A model generated the notes under the pieces. The model had not been told where the DNA came from. It did not search any database and saw nothing but the letters and a program-made list of their open reading frames with translations. From Nitrobacter winogradskyi (lineage in GTDB: Bacteria; Pseudomonadota; Alphaproteobacteria; Rhizobiales; Xanthobacteraceae): DNA of 33,262 nt. Every line of letters starts with the position of its first letter. The first letter of the stretch is position 1. Location: positions 1-33,262 of the forward strand of contig NZ_BJNF01000044.1 of NCBI RefSeq assembly GCF_006539545.1. Direction: 5' to 3'. Below, in pieces: positions 8,164-16,857 of the stretch. Both the position numbers and the translations under genes were made by a program.

Positions 8164-9295
8164 ATGCGCGCTGAAATCGAAAGACTTGTCGAAGAGATCA
8201 AGCAGTCGGTCGGGCTGCTGAGGAGGCATCTTTGACGTCGAAACATCAACCGCGCGCCTGGCGGAGCTGAACAAGCTCGCCGAAGATCCAGAGCTCTGGA
8301 ACGATCCCCAGAAAGCCCAGAAGCTGATGCAGGAGCGAACCTCCCTTGAGGATTCGCTGGCCGGCATCGGTAAGGTGGAGCGCGAGCTCGAAGATCAGAT
8401 CGAAATGATCGAACTCGGCGAGGTTGAGAACGATCAGTCCGTCATCGATGAATCCGAGAACGCCCTGAAAGCCCTCAAGAAGGAGGTCGCCCGCCGCGAA
8501 CTCGAAGCCTTGCTCTCGGGAGAAGCGGATCGCTTCGACACCTATCTGGAGGTTCATGCCGGCGCGGGCGGCACCGAAAGCCAGGACTGGGCTGCGATGC
8601 TTCTGCGCATGTATACGCGCTGGGCGGAAAAGCGTGGTTTCAAGGTCGAGTATCTGGAAGAGACGCCCGGCGAAGAGGCCGGCATCAAATCAGCGACGGT
8701 TCAGGTCAGCGGCCACAACGCCTATGGCTGGCTCAAGACCGAGGCAGGCGTGCATCGCCTCGTGAGAATCTCGCCGTTCGATTCCAATGCGAGGCGTCAT
8801 ACGTCGTTTTCGAGCGTAGCGATTTTTCCGGTTGTCGACGACAGCATCAAGATAGATATCAAGGAATCAGACGTCCGCACCGATACCATGCGCTCCGGCG
8901 GCGCAGGCGGACAGCATGTCAACAAGACCGAGTCGGCGGTGCGGCTGACGCACGTTCCGACCGGGGTCGCGGTGGTTTGTCAGGCCGGGCGCTCGCAGCA
9001 CAAGAATCGCGCGCAGGCCTGGGACATGCTGCGGGCGAGACTTTACGAGATCGAACTCAAGAGGCGGGAAGAGCAGGCCGCCGCCGATCAGGCCGCCAAG
9101 ACCGATATCGGCTGGGGCCATCAGATCAGATCCTACGTCCTGCAGCCCTACCAGATGGTGAAGGACCTCCGAACGGGCGTGCAGACCTCGGACACATCGG
9201 GCGTCCTCGACGGCGACCTCGACGACTTCATGGCGGCAACGCTGGCGCAGAGAGCTTTTGGCACCACGCCAGGTGCCGTCGAGGATGTCGAGTGA
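8164..9295 (+). CDS. prfB: Peptide chain release factor 2 (programmed +1 frameshift)
   Basis: RF2 terminates translation at UGA and UAA. The gene is two overlapping frames. A first frame from ATG 8164 encodes 22 codons ending AGG AGG CAT, then CTT followed by an in-frame TGA at 8233-8235. Shifting +1 on CTT continues at GAC 8234 into the main frame ([18 protein letters not shown]...) to the stop at 9293-9295. The fused product is 376 aa, normal for RF2. The PCRF domain occupies the first two thirds. The stop-codon recognition tripeptide SPF is at about 203-205 and the GGQ loop ([10 protein letters not shown]) at about 248-250, where glutamine acts in peptidyl-tRNA hydrolysis. SPF rather than PxT identifies RF2, not RF1. 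Reading only the long uninterrupted frame from 8327 would lose 54 N-terminal residues. Confidence 0.95.
8221..8236 (+). promoter_or_regulatory. prfB frameshift signal
   Basis: AGGAGGCATCTTTGAC consists of a Shine-Dalgarno-like AGGAGG, a 3-nt spacer, the slippery CTT codon and the poor-context stop TGA-C. This is the canonical RF2 autoregulatory arrangement (usually AGGGGGTATCTTTGAC in enterobacteria). When RF2 is scarce the ribosome pauses at UGA and slips +1 to make more RF2. Confidence 0.95.
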
Positions 9296-9304
9296 TCAGA
9301 CCAG

Positions 9305-9348
9305 TCTCAGACCTGGTTGCTCTCAGACCTGGCTGGTCTCAGACCTGA
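9305..9348. repeat. 16-bp tandem repeat, three copies, at convergent gene ends
   Basis: TCTCAGACCTGG recurs at 9305 and 9321, and TCTCAGACCTGA at 9337, a strict 16-bp period. The array fills the 43-nt gap between the prfB and DUF983 stop codons; the third copy contains the TGA stop and last codons of the DUF983 gene (minus strand). No classical T-tailed terminator is visible here. Confidence 0.75.
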
Positions 9349-9779
9349 TCGTCGACAAAATTCTCGTCAAAGCCGTGCATGCGGAGGGCCCACTGGAGGC
9401 CGACGACCGCACCCTTGATCGGCTGAATCAGCCATAGCGCCATGATCAGCGTCAACGGCAGATAGATCGCCCATTGAAGGATCAGCGGCGGAGCAAACGC
9501 TTTCTCGATCAGCAGCGCCAGCGGCACAACAATGTGGCCGACGACGACGATGACGAGGTAGGCGGGCAGGTCGTCGGCGCGATGGGGGGTAAAATCAAGT
9601 CCGCATTCCGAACAACTGTCGGCGGTTTTCAGAAAGGTACGAAAAAGTTTGCCTTGGCCGCATCTCGGGCAGCGGCAGAATAAGCCGCGCCTCATCGCGG
9701 CCCAGGTGTCGCGCTTTTCGCCTTCCGGGGTCCAGGTTTTGCCGGCTGTGCTCGCGGTATCGGGAGGAAGCGCGGTCAT
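9339..9779 (-). CDS. DUF983 membrane protein
   Basis: 146 aa. It resembles the DUF983 family, small membrane proteins of unknown function common in alphaproteobacteria. The N-terminal half carries two zinc-knuckle-like pairs, CRCPRCG (about 36-42) and CSECG (about 56-60). Two hydrophobic helices follow (about 73-92 and 100-120), and the tail is short and acidic. The start ATG overlaps the rnr stop by 4 nt (ATGA), indicating translational coupling as the last gene of the topA-rnr-DUF983 set. Its stop lies inside a 16-bp tandem array. The biochemical role is unknown. Confidence 0.85.
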   Translation of the reverse strand: MTALPPDTASTAGKTWTPEGEKRDTWAAMRRGLFCRCPRCGQGKLFRTFLKTADSCSECGLDFTPHRADDLPAYLVIVVVGHIVVPLALLIEKAFAPPLILQWAIYLPLTLIMALWLIQPIKGAVVGLQWALRMHGFDENFVDDQV

Positions 9780-12124
9780 GATTTGCCCTTCTTCGGTTTG
9801 CCGGCCTTGCTCTTGCCCGGCTTGCGCGATGTCCCGCGCGATTTACGGCCCGGATGGGCCTTCGAATGAACATCGGGATGACCCGCGTTCCGACCACGCG
9901 GCGTCTTTGTTTTCCCTCCGCCCCGCGCGCGGGGGAAGCGCGACCTCACCTCGGCTCCGGATAGGAGTTCGAACCGCAGAGCGCCAGCCAAGGGTACAGC
10001 TTCTACCAGACGAACCTCCACCACGTCACCCAGCTTATGCATGGAACCGCTGCGGGAACCCACCAGGGCATGCCGGGTCTCATCGTAATTGAAGTATTCG
10101 GTCCCCAGCGAGCGGATCGGGATAAGCCCGTCGGCGCCGGTGTCGGCCAGCTTCACGAAGAGGCCGGCACGGGTCACACCGGAAATACGCGCCTCGAAGA
10201 TATTGCCGATGCGGTCGGCGAGAAAATGCGCGATTAGGCGATCGGCGGTCTCGCGTTCGGCTTTCATGGCGCGACGTTCGGTGACGGAAATCCGCGCGGC
10301 TATTTCAGCCAGCGTTTCGGCGTTGTCGGAGTCCGGCAACGCTCCATCACCAAGTCCGAGCGCACGGAGCAGGGCGCGGTGCACGACCAGATCGGCGTAT
10401 CGCCTGATCGGCGATGTGAAATGCGCGTAGCGCCGCAGGTTGAGGCCGAAGTGGCCATAGTTCTCTGCCGAATACTCAGCCTGCGCCTGCGAACGAAGAA
10501 CCACCTCGTTCACCAGCGATTCCGAATCATGTCCCTTGACCTGATCCAGCACGCGATTGAACAACTCCGGCCTCAGCGCGCCGCTTCTGGCGAAGGACAT
10601 ATCGAGAGTCTTCAGGAACTCACGCAGGTTGTGAACCTTCTCGATCGTTGGCTCGTCATGCACGCGATAGATCAGCGGCAGCCCCTTCTTTTCCAGCATC
10701 TCGGCTGCGGCGACGTTTGCGAGGATCATGAATTCCTCGATCAGCCGATGCGCATCGAGCCGATCCGGAACGATCACGCGATCGACCGTTCCGTCCTTCT
10801 TCAGCAGAATCTTGCGTTCGGGCAGTTCAAGATCGAGCGGATCGCGCTCGTCGCGCGCGCGCTTCACCAGAGCGAAGGCCGCGTAGAGCGGTTTCAGGAT
10901 CGGTTCGAGCAGGGGGGCGGTCGCGTCATCCGGGTTGCCGTCGATCGCGGCCTGCACCTGCGCGTAAGCAAGCTTCGCCGCCGAGCGCATCAGGATGCGA
11001 TGAAAGGTGTGCGAACGCTTGCGTCCGTCGGCGTCGATCACCAGGCGCACGGCGAGAGCCCCGCGCGCTTCGCCCGGAACGAGGGAGCAGAGATCGTTTG
11101 AAATGCGCTCGGGCAGCATCGGGACCACGCGATCCGGGAAATAGACCGAATTGCCGCGCTCCAGAGCTTCACGATCCAGCGCCGATTCAGGGCGCACGTA
11201 ATAGGCGACGTCAGCGATGGCGACGGTGACGATGGCGCCGCCCGTGTTGTTGGGATCATCGTCCGGCGCGGCGTGAACCGCGTCGTCGTGATCCTTCGCA
11301 TCGGGCGGATCGATAGTGACGAGCGGCACCGCGCGCCAGTCTTCGCGGCCTTGCAAGGCGGCGGGCGTCGCAGCTTCGGCCTCGCGCAGGGCAGCCGGTG
11401 CAAAGGCTTGCGGAATGTCATGGGCGTGGATCGCGATCAGGCTGACGGCCTTTTCGGTCGCGAGCGAGCCAAGCCGCTCCTTCACCTTGCCAGAAGCAAG
11501 TCCGAAACCGCGGGTCCGCACGAGTTCGACACTCACGAGATCGCCGTCCTCCGCGCTCGCGCTGTCGGCTTTCGCGATGTTCAGCTCGCGCCCGGCCTGC
11601 TTCTTGTCCACCGGCACGAGGCGTCCGCCACCTTGGGGCAAGGCGCGATAGATGCCGAGCATACGCGCGCGGGTGCGATCGATGACCCTGATGACGCGCG
11701 CGCGATAGCTTGCGGTTTCGTCGGACTCGATTGTCTCGATGCGCAGCAGCGCGCGATCGCCGACGCCCGCCACGGTGCCGGGCTTTGTCCGGCGCGGCAC
11801 ATGAATAAGAATCCTCGGCGCGGGCGTCGTTTCATCGTCCCATTCGGTCGGCGTGGCGATCAGTTCGCCGTCGCTATCGCGTCCCGTAATATCGGCCACC
11901 AGCGTGGGCGGCAGCGTTTCCGGCTGCCGCAGCTTGCGGCCCCGTTTGACGATTGTTCCGTCATCCGCGAGCGCGCGAAGGAGCTGCCTAAGCTCGGCGC
12001 GATCGGCATTTTTCAGGCCGAACTCATGGGCGATCTCACGTGTGCCGGCCCGGCCGGGATGCGCGCGGATGAAAGCGACGATGGTCTCGCGATCCGGAAA
12101 ATTCCTGGCGCGCGGTTTGCTCAC
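9776..12124 (-). CDS. rnr: Ribonuclease R (3'-5' exoribonuclease, RNB family)
   Basis: Processive hydrolytic exonuclease that degrades structured RNA. The 782-aa product has an N-terminal winged-helix segment (about 1-65), cold-shock-like OB folds (about 70-240), the RNB catalytic domain from about 262 with its metal-binding aspartates in TIDPPDAKDHDDAV (D272, D278, D280, D281), an S1 domain at about 645-730, and a long Lys/Arg-rich tail. The start is GTG at 12124: conserved family sequence (FPDRETIVAFIRAHPGRAGTREIA) begins within ten residues and no ATG lies nearby. The start codon sits inside the first unit of a 14-bp tandem array that extends to the topA stop, so spacing and ribosome binding may vary with repeat number. 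Confidence 0.95.
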   Translation of the reverse strand: MSKPRARNFPDRETIVAFIRAHPGRAGTREIAHEFGLKNADRAELRQLLRALADDGTIVKRGRKLRQPETLPPTLVADITGRDSDGELIATPTEWDDETTPAPRILIHVPRRTKPGTVAGVGDRALLRIETIESDETASYRARVIRVIDRTRARMLGIYRALPQGGGRLVPVDKKQAGRELNIAKADSASAEDGDLVSVELVRTRGFGLASGKVKERLGSLATEKAVSLIAIHAHDIPQAFAPAALREAEAATPAALQGREDWRAVPLVTIDPPDAKDHDDAVHAAPDDDPNNTGGAIVTVAIADVAYYVRPESALDREALERGNSVYFPDRVVPMLPERISNDLCSLVPGEARGALAVRLVIDADGRKRSHTFHRILMRSAAKLAYAQVQAAIDGNPDDATAPLLEPILKPLYAAFALVKRARDERDPLDLELPERKILLKKDGTVDRVIVPDRLDAHRLIEEFMILANVAAAEMLEKKGLPLIYRVHDEPTIEKVHNLREFLKTLDMSFARSGALRPELFNRVLDQVKGHDSESLVNEVVLRSQAQAEYSAENYGHFGLNLRRYAHFTSPIRRYADLVVHRALLRALGLGDGALPDSDNAETLAEIAARISVTERRAMKAERETADRLIAHFLADRIGNIFEARISGVTRAGLFVKLADTGADGLIPIRSLGTEYFNYDETRHALVGSRSGSMHKLGDVVEVRLVEAVPLAGALRFELLSGAEVRSRFPRARGGGKTKTPRGRNAGHPDVHSKAHPGRKSRGTSRKPGKSKAGKPKKGKS

Positions 12125-12172
12125 CTCAACTTGCTCACGTCAACTTGCTCACGGCGGCTGGCTCACGTCAGC
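12117..12172. repeat. 14-bp tandem repeat, four copies, topA-rnr junction
   Basis: Units at 12117 (TTGCTCACCTCAAC), 12131 (TTGCTCACGTCAAC), 12145 (TTGCTCACGGCGGC) and 12159 (TGGCTCACGTCAGC). The array starts in the first codons of rnr and ends past the topA stop, so it forms the whole 43-nt intercistronic space. Because 14 is not a multiple of 3, the GTGAGC at the 5' end of each unit (minus strand) falls in a different frame, leaving one usable rnr start. Confidence 0.8.
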
Positions 12173-14903
12173 CGTTCTTGCCCGCGCTCTTTTTTGCAGG
12201 CGCTTTCACTGTATTGGGCGGCGCTTTGGCCGCAGCGATCGAGCCTCGCGCCTTGCTCACAGCGTCAGACTTCGGCGTCGTGGAAGCCTGTTTCGAAGCT
12301 GCCTTTTTGGCGGGCTTTTTTGTCGCCGCGCCGTCCTTGCCGGCCTTTTCGGTTTGCGCGGGCTTGGCTTTCTTCGCCGCGCGTTTCGGCTTGCCGCCGC
12401 CCTTGGCTGCGCGCTCGTCGATCAGCGCGATGGCCTCCGGCAGCGTAATGGTACCCTGCGTCTTGTCGCTCGGAATTGTGGCGTTGACGCCGCCTGCGGT
12501 GACATAGGCGCCGTAACGGCCGCTCTTCACCGCGACCGGGCCGAGCGTCGGGTGGTCGCCGAGAGGCTTGCCTGGATCGGAGCCAAAGCGCCGGCTCGGC
12601 CCCTTGGCGACCTTCTCCGCGATCAGCGTCACCGCGCGGTTGAGGCCGATGTCGAACACCTCGTCGCCGGCTTCGAGACTGGCATAGGTTTTTTCATGCC
12701 GGACGAACGGACCGAAGCGGCCGATCCCCGCCGTGATCGGCGCGCCGGTCTCCGGATGCTTGCCGATCTCGCGCGGAAGCGAAAGCAGCTTCACGGCAAG
12801 GTCCAACTCGATGTCAGCGTGTGACATGTTTTTCGGGATGCCCGCGCGCTTCGGCTTCTCGCCCTCTTCGTAGTCGCTGGCCTCGCCGAGCTGGATGTAA
12901 GGTCCGAAGCGGCCGGATTTCACCGCGACATCAAGACCGCTCTCCGGATCCTTGCCGAGAACGCGGTCTCCACCGGTTTCGCCGTCAGCGGCGAGGGGAC
13001 GGGTGTAGCGACACTCCGGATAGTTGGAGCAGCCGACGAAGGCGCCGAATTTACCGGCCTTGAGATTCAGTTTTCCGGTTCCGCAAGTGGGGCACTGGCG
13101 CGGATCGCCGCCATCCTCGCGCGGCGCATAGATGTGCGGCCCGAGCATATTGTCGAGCACGTCGAGCACCTCGGAAACGCGGACATCCTTGATTTCATTG
13201 ACCACACCGATGAAGTCGTCCCAGAAATCCTTCAGGACCTGCTGCCATGATACTTCGTTGTTCGAAATGCGATCGAGCTGCTCTTCGAGATTGGCGGTGA
13301 AGTCGTATTCGACATAACGCGCGAAGAAGTTCTCCAGGAATGCAATGACGACGCGGCCCTTGTCTTCGCCATAGAGCCGCTTCTTTTCGAGTTTGACGTA
13401 GCCGCGATCCTTGAGCACCTGCAGGATCGAGGCGTAGGTCGAGGGCCGGCCGATGCCGAGTTCCTCCATGCGCTTGACCAGCGAGGCTTCCGAAAAGCGC
13501 GGCGGCGGTTCCGTGAAATGCTGGGTGACGCTGAGCTTCTCGCGCCTCAACGCTTCGCCTTCGCTCATGGCGGGAAGGCGGCGGCTGTCCTCGTCTTCCT
13601 CGTCATCGCGGCCTTCCTGATAAAGCGCAAGAAAACCGTCGAACTTGACGACCTGGCCGCTGGCGCGCAACTCCAGCATGCGCGCACCGGCCCGTGCCGC
13701 GATGTCCACGGTGGTGCGTTCCAGCTCCGCTGATTCCATCTGGCTGGCGATGGTCCGGATCCAGATCAGTTCATAAAGTCTGGCCTGATCGGCATCGAGG
13801 CGGCGCTTCATGTCCGAGGGACGGCGCGACAGGTCGGTTGGGCGGATCGCCTCGTGGGCTTCCTGGGCGTTCTTGGCCTTGGTCTGATACTGGCGAGGCG
13901 CCTCCGGCACGTAGGCGTGGCCATAATCCTCGCCGATCACCTTGCGTGCCTGCGTAATCGCCGAGCCGTCGATCTGCACGCCGTCCGTTCGCATGTAGGT
14001 GATGAGACCCGTGGTTTCGCCGCCGACGTCTATGCCCTCATAAAGGCGTTGTGCGATCCGCATCGTGTGCGCAGGCGCGAAGCCGAGCTTGCGGCTGGCC
14101 TCCTGCTGCAGCGTCGAGGTGGTGAAGGGCGCCTGGGGATTGCGTCGCGCCGGTTTGGCCTCAACCGTCGATACGGTGAAGTTCGCCGCCTCGATCGCCT
14201 TCCGGAAATCCTCAGCCTCGGCTCCGTTTCCGATGTCGAGCCGCTGGATCTTCTTGCCGTCGGCCCCGACCAGACGCGCATCGAAGGTTTCGCCACGAGG
14301 GGTGGCGAGCGTCGTGACCAGTGACCAGTATTCGCGCGGGACGAACTTCTCGATCTCAAGTTCCCGGTCGCAGACCAGGCGCAGGGCGACCGACTGGACG
14401 CGGCCAGCCGACCGCGCGCCGGGCAGCTTGCGCCACAGCACCGGGGACAGGGTAAACCCGACCAGATAGTCGAGCGCGCGGCGCGCCATGTAGGCATCGA
14501 CCAGCGCGCCGTCGATCTGGCGCGGGCTCTTCATGGCTTCGGTAACGGCCTGCTTGGTGATGGCGTTGAAGACCACGCGCTCGATCTTCTGGTCCTTCAG
14601 CGCGCGCTTCTGCTTGAGCACCTCGAGCACATGCCAGGAGATCGCTTCGCCCTCGCGATCAGGGTCGGTGGCGAGAATAAGCTTGTCGGCTCCCTTGAGC
14701 GATTTGGCGATGTCATTGAGCCGGCCGGCGGCCTTCGGATCGACCTCCCAGATCATCTGGAAATTGGCATCGGGATCGACGGATCCATTTTTGGCCGGGA
14801 GGTCGCGAACGTGGCCGAAAGACGCTAGCACCTCATAGGAAGTTCCTAGATACTTGTTGATCGTCTTAGCCTTTGCAGGCGACTCAACAATAACGATATT
14901 CAT
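12168..14903 (-). CDS. topA: DNA topoisomerase I (type IA)
   Basis: Relaxes negative supercoils. 911 aa. The TOPRIM domain is at the N-terminus, with E8 in MNIVIVESPAKAKTI and the acidic D80-D82-E84 in LATDPDREGEA. The cleavage domain carries the catalytic tyrosine Y303 in GLITYMRTDG. A four-cysteine zinc ribbon follows (CPTCGTGK ... CSNYPEC, near 605-630), then degenerate C-terminal repeats of the KSGRFGPYIQ type (about 660, 715, 790). The last 90 residues are Lys/Ala-rich. The ATG at 14903 begins the conserved N-terminus exactly. It is first in a minus-strand run with rnr and DUF983. The 239-base gap upstream is AT-rich for this genome and probably holds its promoter; dprA, a common upstream neighbour, is absent here. 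Confidence 0.97.
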   Translation of the reverse strand: MNIVIVESPAKAKTINKYLGTSYEVLASFGHVRDLPAKNGSVDPDANFQMIWEVDPKAAGRLNDIAKSLKGADKLILATDPDREGEAISWHVLEVLKQKRALKDQKIERVVFNAITKQAVTEAMKSPRQIDGALVDAYMARRALDYLVGFTLSPVLWRKLPGARSAGRVQSVALRLVCDRELEIEKFVPREYWSLVTTLATPRGETFDARLVGADGKKIQRLDIGNGAEAEDFRKAIEAANFTVSTVEAKPARRNPQAPFTTSTLQQEASRKLGFAPAHTMRIAQRLYEGIDVGGETTGLITYMRTDGVQIDGSAITQARKVIGEDYGHAYVPEAPRQYQTKAKNAQEAHEAIRPTDLSRRPSDMKRRLDADQARLYELIWIRTIASQMESAELERTTVDIAARAGARMLELRASGQVVKFDGFLALYQEGRDDEEDEDSRRLPAMSEGEALRREKLSVTQHFTEPPPRFSEASLVKRMEELGIGRPSTYASILQVLKDRGYVKLEKKRLYGEDKGRVVIAFLENFFARYVEYDFTANLEEQLDRISNNEVSWQQVLKDFWDDFIGVVNEIKDVRVSEVLDVLDNMLGPHIYAPREDGGDPRQCPTCGTGKLNLKAGKFGAFVGCSNYPECRYTRPLAADGETGGDRVLGKDPESGLDVAVKSGRFGPYIQLGEASDYEEGEKPKRAGIPKNMSHADIELDLAVKLLSLPREIGKHPETGAPITAGIGRFGPFVRHEKTYASLEAGDEVFDIGLNRAVTLIAEKVAKGPSRRFGSDPGKPLGDHPTLGPVAVKSGRYGAYVTAGGVNATIPSDKTQGTITLPEAIALIDERAAKGGGKPKRAAKKAKPAQTEKAGKDGAATKKPAKKAASKQASTTPKSDAVSKARGSIAAAKAPPNTVKAPAKKSAGKNG

Positions 14904-15041
14904 GTTATTCCAATATTTTATGGATAAACTTCAAACCGATTCGCGAAAGGCGAACGGGTTGTTTCGGGGCGAACATGGGTGCAGCAGGGTCTTAAGTCAA
15001 ATAGACTCCTGTGAAAACCTCTCGTCTCGATTGCACCTAGA

Positions 15042-15066
15042 AATTGTACAATTCATGTAATATTAC
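15042..15066. promoter_or_regulatory. Twin palindromes, possible operator region
   Basis: AATTGTACAATT (15042-15053) is a perfect 12-bp palindrome, and GTAATATTAC (15057-15066) a perfect 10-bp palindrome 3 nt further on. Both are AT-rich in a GC-rich genome and lie in the divergent gap between topA and the 77-aa gene, about 75 nt before the latter. Regulator unknown. Confidence 0.4.
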
Positions 15067-15142
15067 TTTTAGTTGCCGCCCTCATGAAGGGGTGACGGAG
15101 CTATAAGCTTCGCCTTGGCATGATGTGAGGAGTTCTCGGGGG

Positions 15143-15376
15143 ATGAGGGAACGACCAAACCGTAACGAGGAGTCGCGCGATGATGAGTCGCGCCTGGGCG
15201 ATCCCCCCGGTGACGGCGGCCCGGACGAGGCCGCGCGTTACCTGGCGGGGGCGGTTGCCGATATGGCGCTGATTGCGCGGCGTCATGGGCTGGATACCCT
15301 CGGCTACCTGCTCGATATGGCGCAGCTGGAGGCGGAAGACATCGTCCGACTGCGTGCTGCGCGAAAGGGAAGCTGA
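15143..15376 (+). CDS. Conserved hypothetical 77-aa protein
   Basis: Small acidic and basic protein with a disordered N-terminus (RERPNRNEESRDDESRLGD) and a predicted helical C-terminus (ARYLAGAVADMALIARRHG, then LDTLGYLLDMAQLEAED). I recognise the C-terminal pattern as a small conserved protein of rhizobial genomes, but know no function for it. I chose ATG 15143, which has GAGGAG 10 nt upstream; a GTG at 15125 would add six residues. Divergent from topA and preceded by the twin palindromes. Confidence 0.75.
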   Translation: MRERPNRNEESRDDESRLGDPPGDGGPDEAARYLAGAVADMALIARRHGLDTLGYLLDMAQLEAEDIVRLRAARKGS

Positions 15377-15390
15377 AGCAAGTGATAGGA

Positions 15391-15483
15391 CTATCGTGTT
15401 TTCGAGCGAAGCGGATACCGGCTCACGCGAGGAAAATGCGTCATAATCAAAAAAATTATGGAGCCCCGTCTCTGGTTCTATTT
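15391..15483 (+). repeat. Dispersed palindromic element, copy B (decayed)
   Basis: GTGTTTTCGAGCGAAGCGGATACCGG and the following GCGAGGAAAATGCGTC match the 5' part of the element. The CCTCGGG hairpin is absent and the terminal TCTGATT hairpin is degenerate. It lies between two convergent genes. Confidence 0.6.
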
Positions 15484-15553
15484 GAGGCGTAAGCGCAAGT
15501 CCGAGCGAGCATTCCTCACGGCGGTCTTTTGATTCTGCCTGTCCGAAGATGCT

Positions 15554-16834
15554 TCAACGAAAAGTGGATCGCAACGCCGGCGCGCTTCCAGGAATGGTGC
15601 GCTTCGCGGCGCTTTCCTCGAGCGGGATCGGTTGCTCATTATCCTCGATGGGGTCGACCGCTGGCCGGGCTGGCTGCTGGAGAGGAACCGCCGCCAGGAG
15701 CGGCCCTGCGGGTTTTTCTCCAAACGCGAAAAAGTTCTGTCCCGGGACGAAGAGCCTCTCACTGGGGGCGAGGGCGAGCGGCGATGGGCGCCGCCAGAAC
15801 GCCCAGTCATGCAATCGCGGCACGAGGCCGCGAACGAAGCGCTGCGATCGGTCGAACACCTCCGACGGAAGAACGAACTGTCCCTGGTTGGGTTGCGATT
15901 CCGGGATTACCGGAGCAGGGAGGGGTCCGGCTTCGGCGGGGCTGGGAGCCTGCACCGCGGGCGACGGTGAGACGGCTGCGACGGTCGCCGGCACCGGATG
16001 CATCCGCCAATCCTGCGGCTGCGTGGCCGTTTTCGGTCGATTCGCCGTCGCTGGCACAACGTGAACAATGCGGTAGCCGCGCTCCTTCAGCGTGCGAAGG
16101 ATCCTGGGCAGCGCAGCGACTGTCCGCGCCTGGATATCATGCAACAGCAAAATACCTTTGCCCTTGGCTTCGATCCGGCTGATCGCGAGCTGATAGACGC
16201 GCTCAGCCGAAATAGGCCGCCAGTCGTCAGCCGGGAAATCGGCGCTCCAGAGCTGGATGTTTCTTGAGGCCAGATAATCCTCGATCCCTTGCGCGCGCCT
16301 CAGACCGGGAATGCGCATGAACGGTGCGAGAGCAGCCTTGTCGCCCAGCGCGGCGGCCGCCGAAGCAATCCCGTCGTCGATTTCCTGCCGGGCCCGTTCG
16401 ATTGGCATCCGATTCATGCCAAGCGGATGATTCTGCGAATGGGTGCCGATGGAATGTCCGGCCGCGAACACGCGGCGCAGATGCTGCGGGTAGTCGCGCG
16501 CCATCCGCCCAACCGTGAAGAAAGTCGCTTTCACGCATTCACGAGCGAGGATATCGAGAACCCGGAGGCTGTGTGGCGGCAAAGGACCGTCGTCGAAGGT
16601 CAGCACCACTTCATGATCGCGAAGCGGTAGTGTTTCCTGATACTGCATGGTGCCGATACGGGGGTGTTCCCGAGGGTCCACGACCAATGTCCGGGACGTT
16701 CCGAGGGCATCGGGATTGCCCGGGCAATCGCCGGCCAAAGCGGGAAGCACCATGAATTCGAGGGTCGCGGCGAGCAGGCCGAGCCCAAGAGTCCGCTGGA
16801 TCCGCCGCCGGGCTGTTTTTGATATCCGTGCCAT
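15554..16834 (-). CDS. Polysaccharide deacetylase family protein (NodB/CE4)
   Basis: Predicted exported metal-dependent deacetylase of N-acetylated glycans (peptidoglycan or exopolysaccharide). 426 aa. A basic start and hydrophobic stretch (about 15-34, ending ALAG) form a signal peptide or anchor. CE4 motifs are all present: TFDDGP at 79-84 (D81 base, D82 metal), HSQNH at 132-136 (metal histidines), RIPGLRR at 174-180, DFPADDW at 199-205, and LLHD at 230-233 (H232). The catalytic domain ends near 265; the remaining 160 residues are Pro/Ala-rich and probably disordered. Substrate cannot be read from sequence. It stands alone, convergent with the 77-aa gene. Confidence 0.88.
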   Translation of the reverse strand: MARISKTARRRIQRTLGLGLLAATLEFMVLPALAGDCPGNPDALGTSRTLVVDPREHPRIGTMQYQETLPLRDHEVVLTFDDGPLPPHSLRVLDILARECVKATFFTVGRMARDYPQHLRRVFAAGHSIGTHSQNHPLGMNRMPIERARQEIDDGIASAAAALGDKAALAPFMRIPGLRRAQGIEDYLASRNIQLWSADFPADDWRPISAERVYQLAISRIEAKGKGILLLHDIQARTVAALPRILRTLKERGYRIVHVVPATANRPKTATQPQDWRMHPVPATVAAVSPSPAVQAPSPAEAGPLPAPVIPESQPNQGQFVLPSEVFDRSQRFVRGLVPRLHDWAFWRRPSPLALAPSERLFVPGQNFFAFGEKPAGPLLAAVPLQQPARPAVDPIEDNEQPIPLEESAAKRTIPGSAPALRSTFR

Positions 16835-16857
16835 TCGATAATACCTTCACGCCCCGC

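Noticed and set aside
8327-9295. prfB as a truncated gene starting at the ATG at 8327
   Set aside because: The upstream frame, AGGAGG, CTT-TGA-C and the continuing RF2 sequence show a programmed frameshift, not a truncation.
11273-12824. Two long plus-strand frames (391 and 323 codons) opposite rnr and topA
   Set aside because: They run across the rnr/topA boundary antisense to both genes and show no domain.
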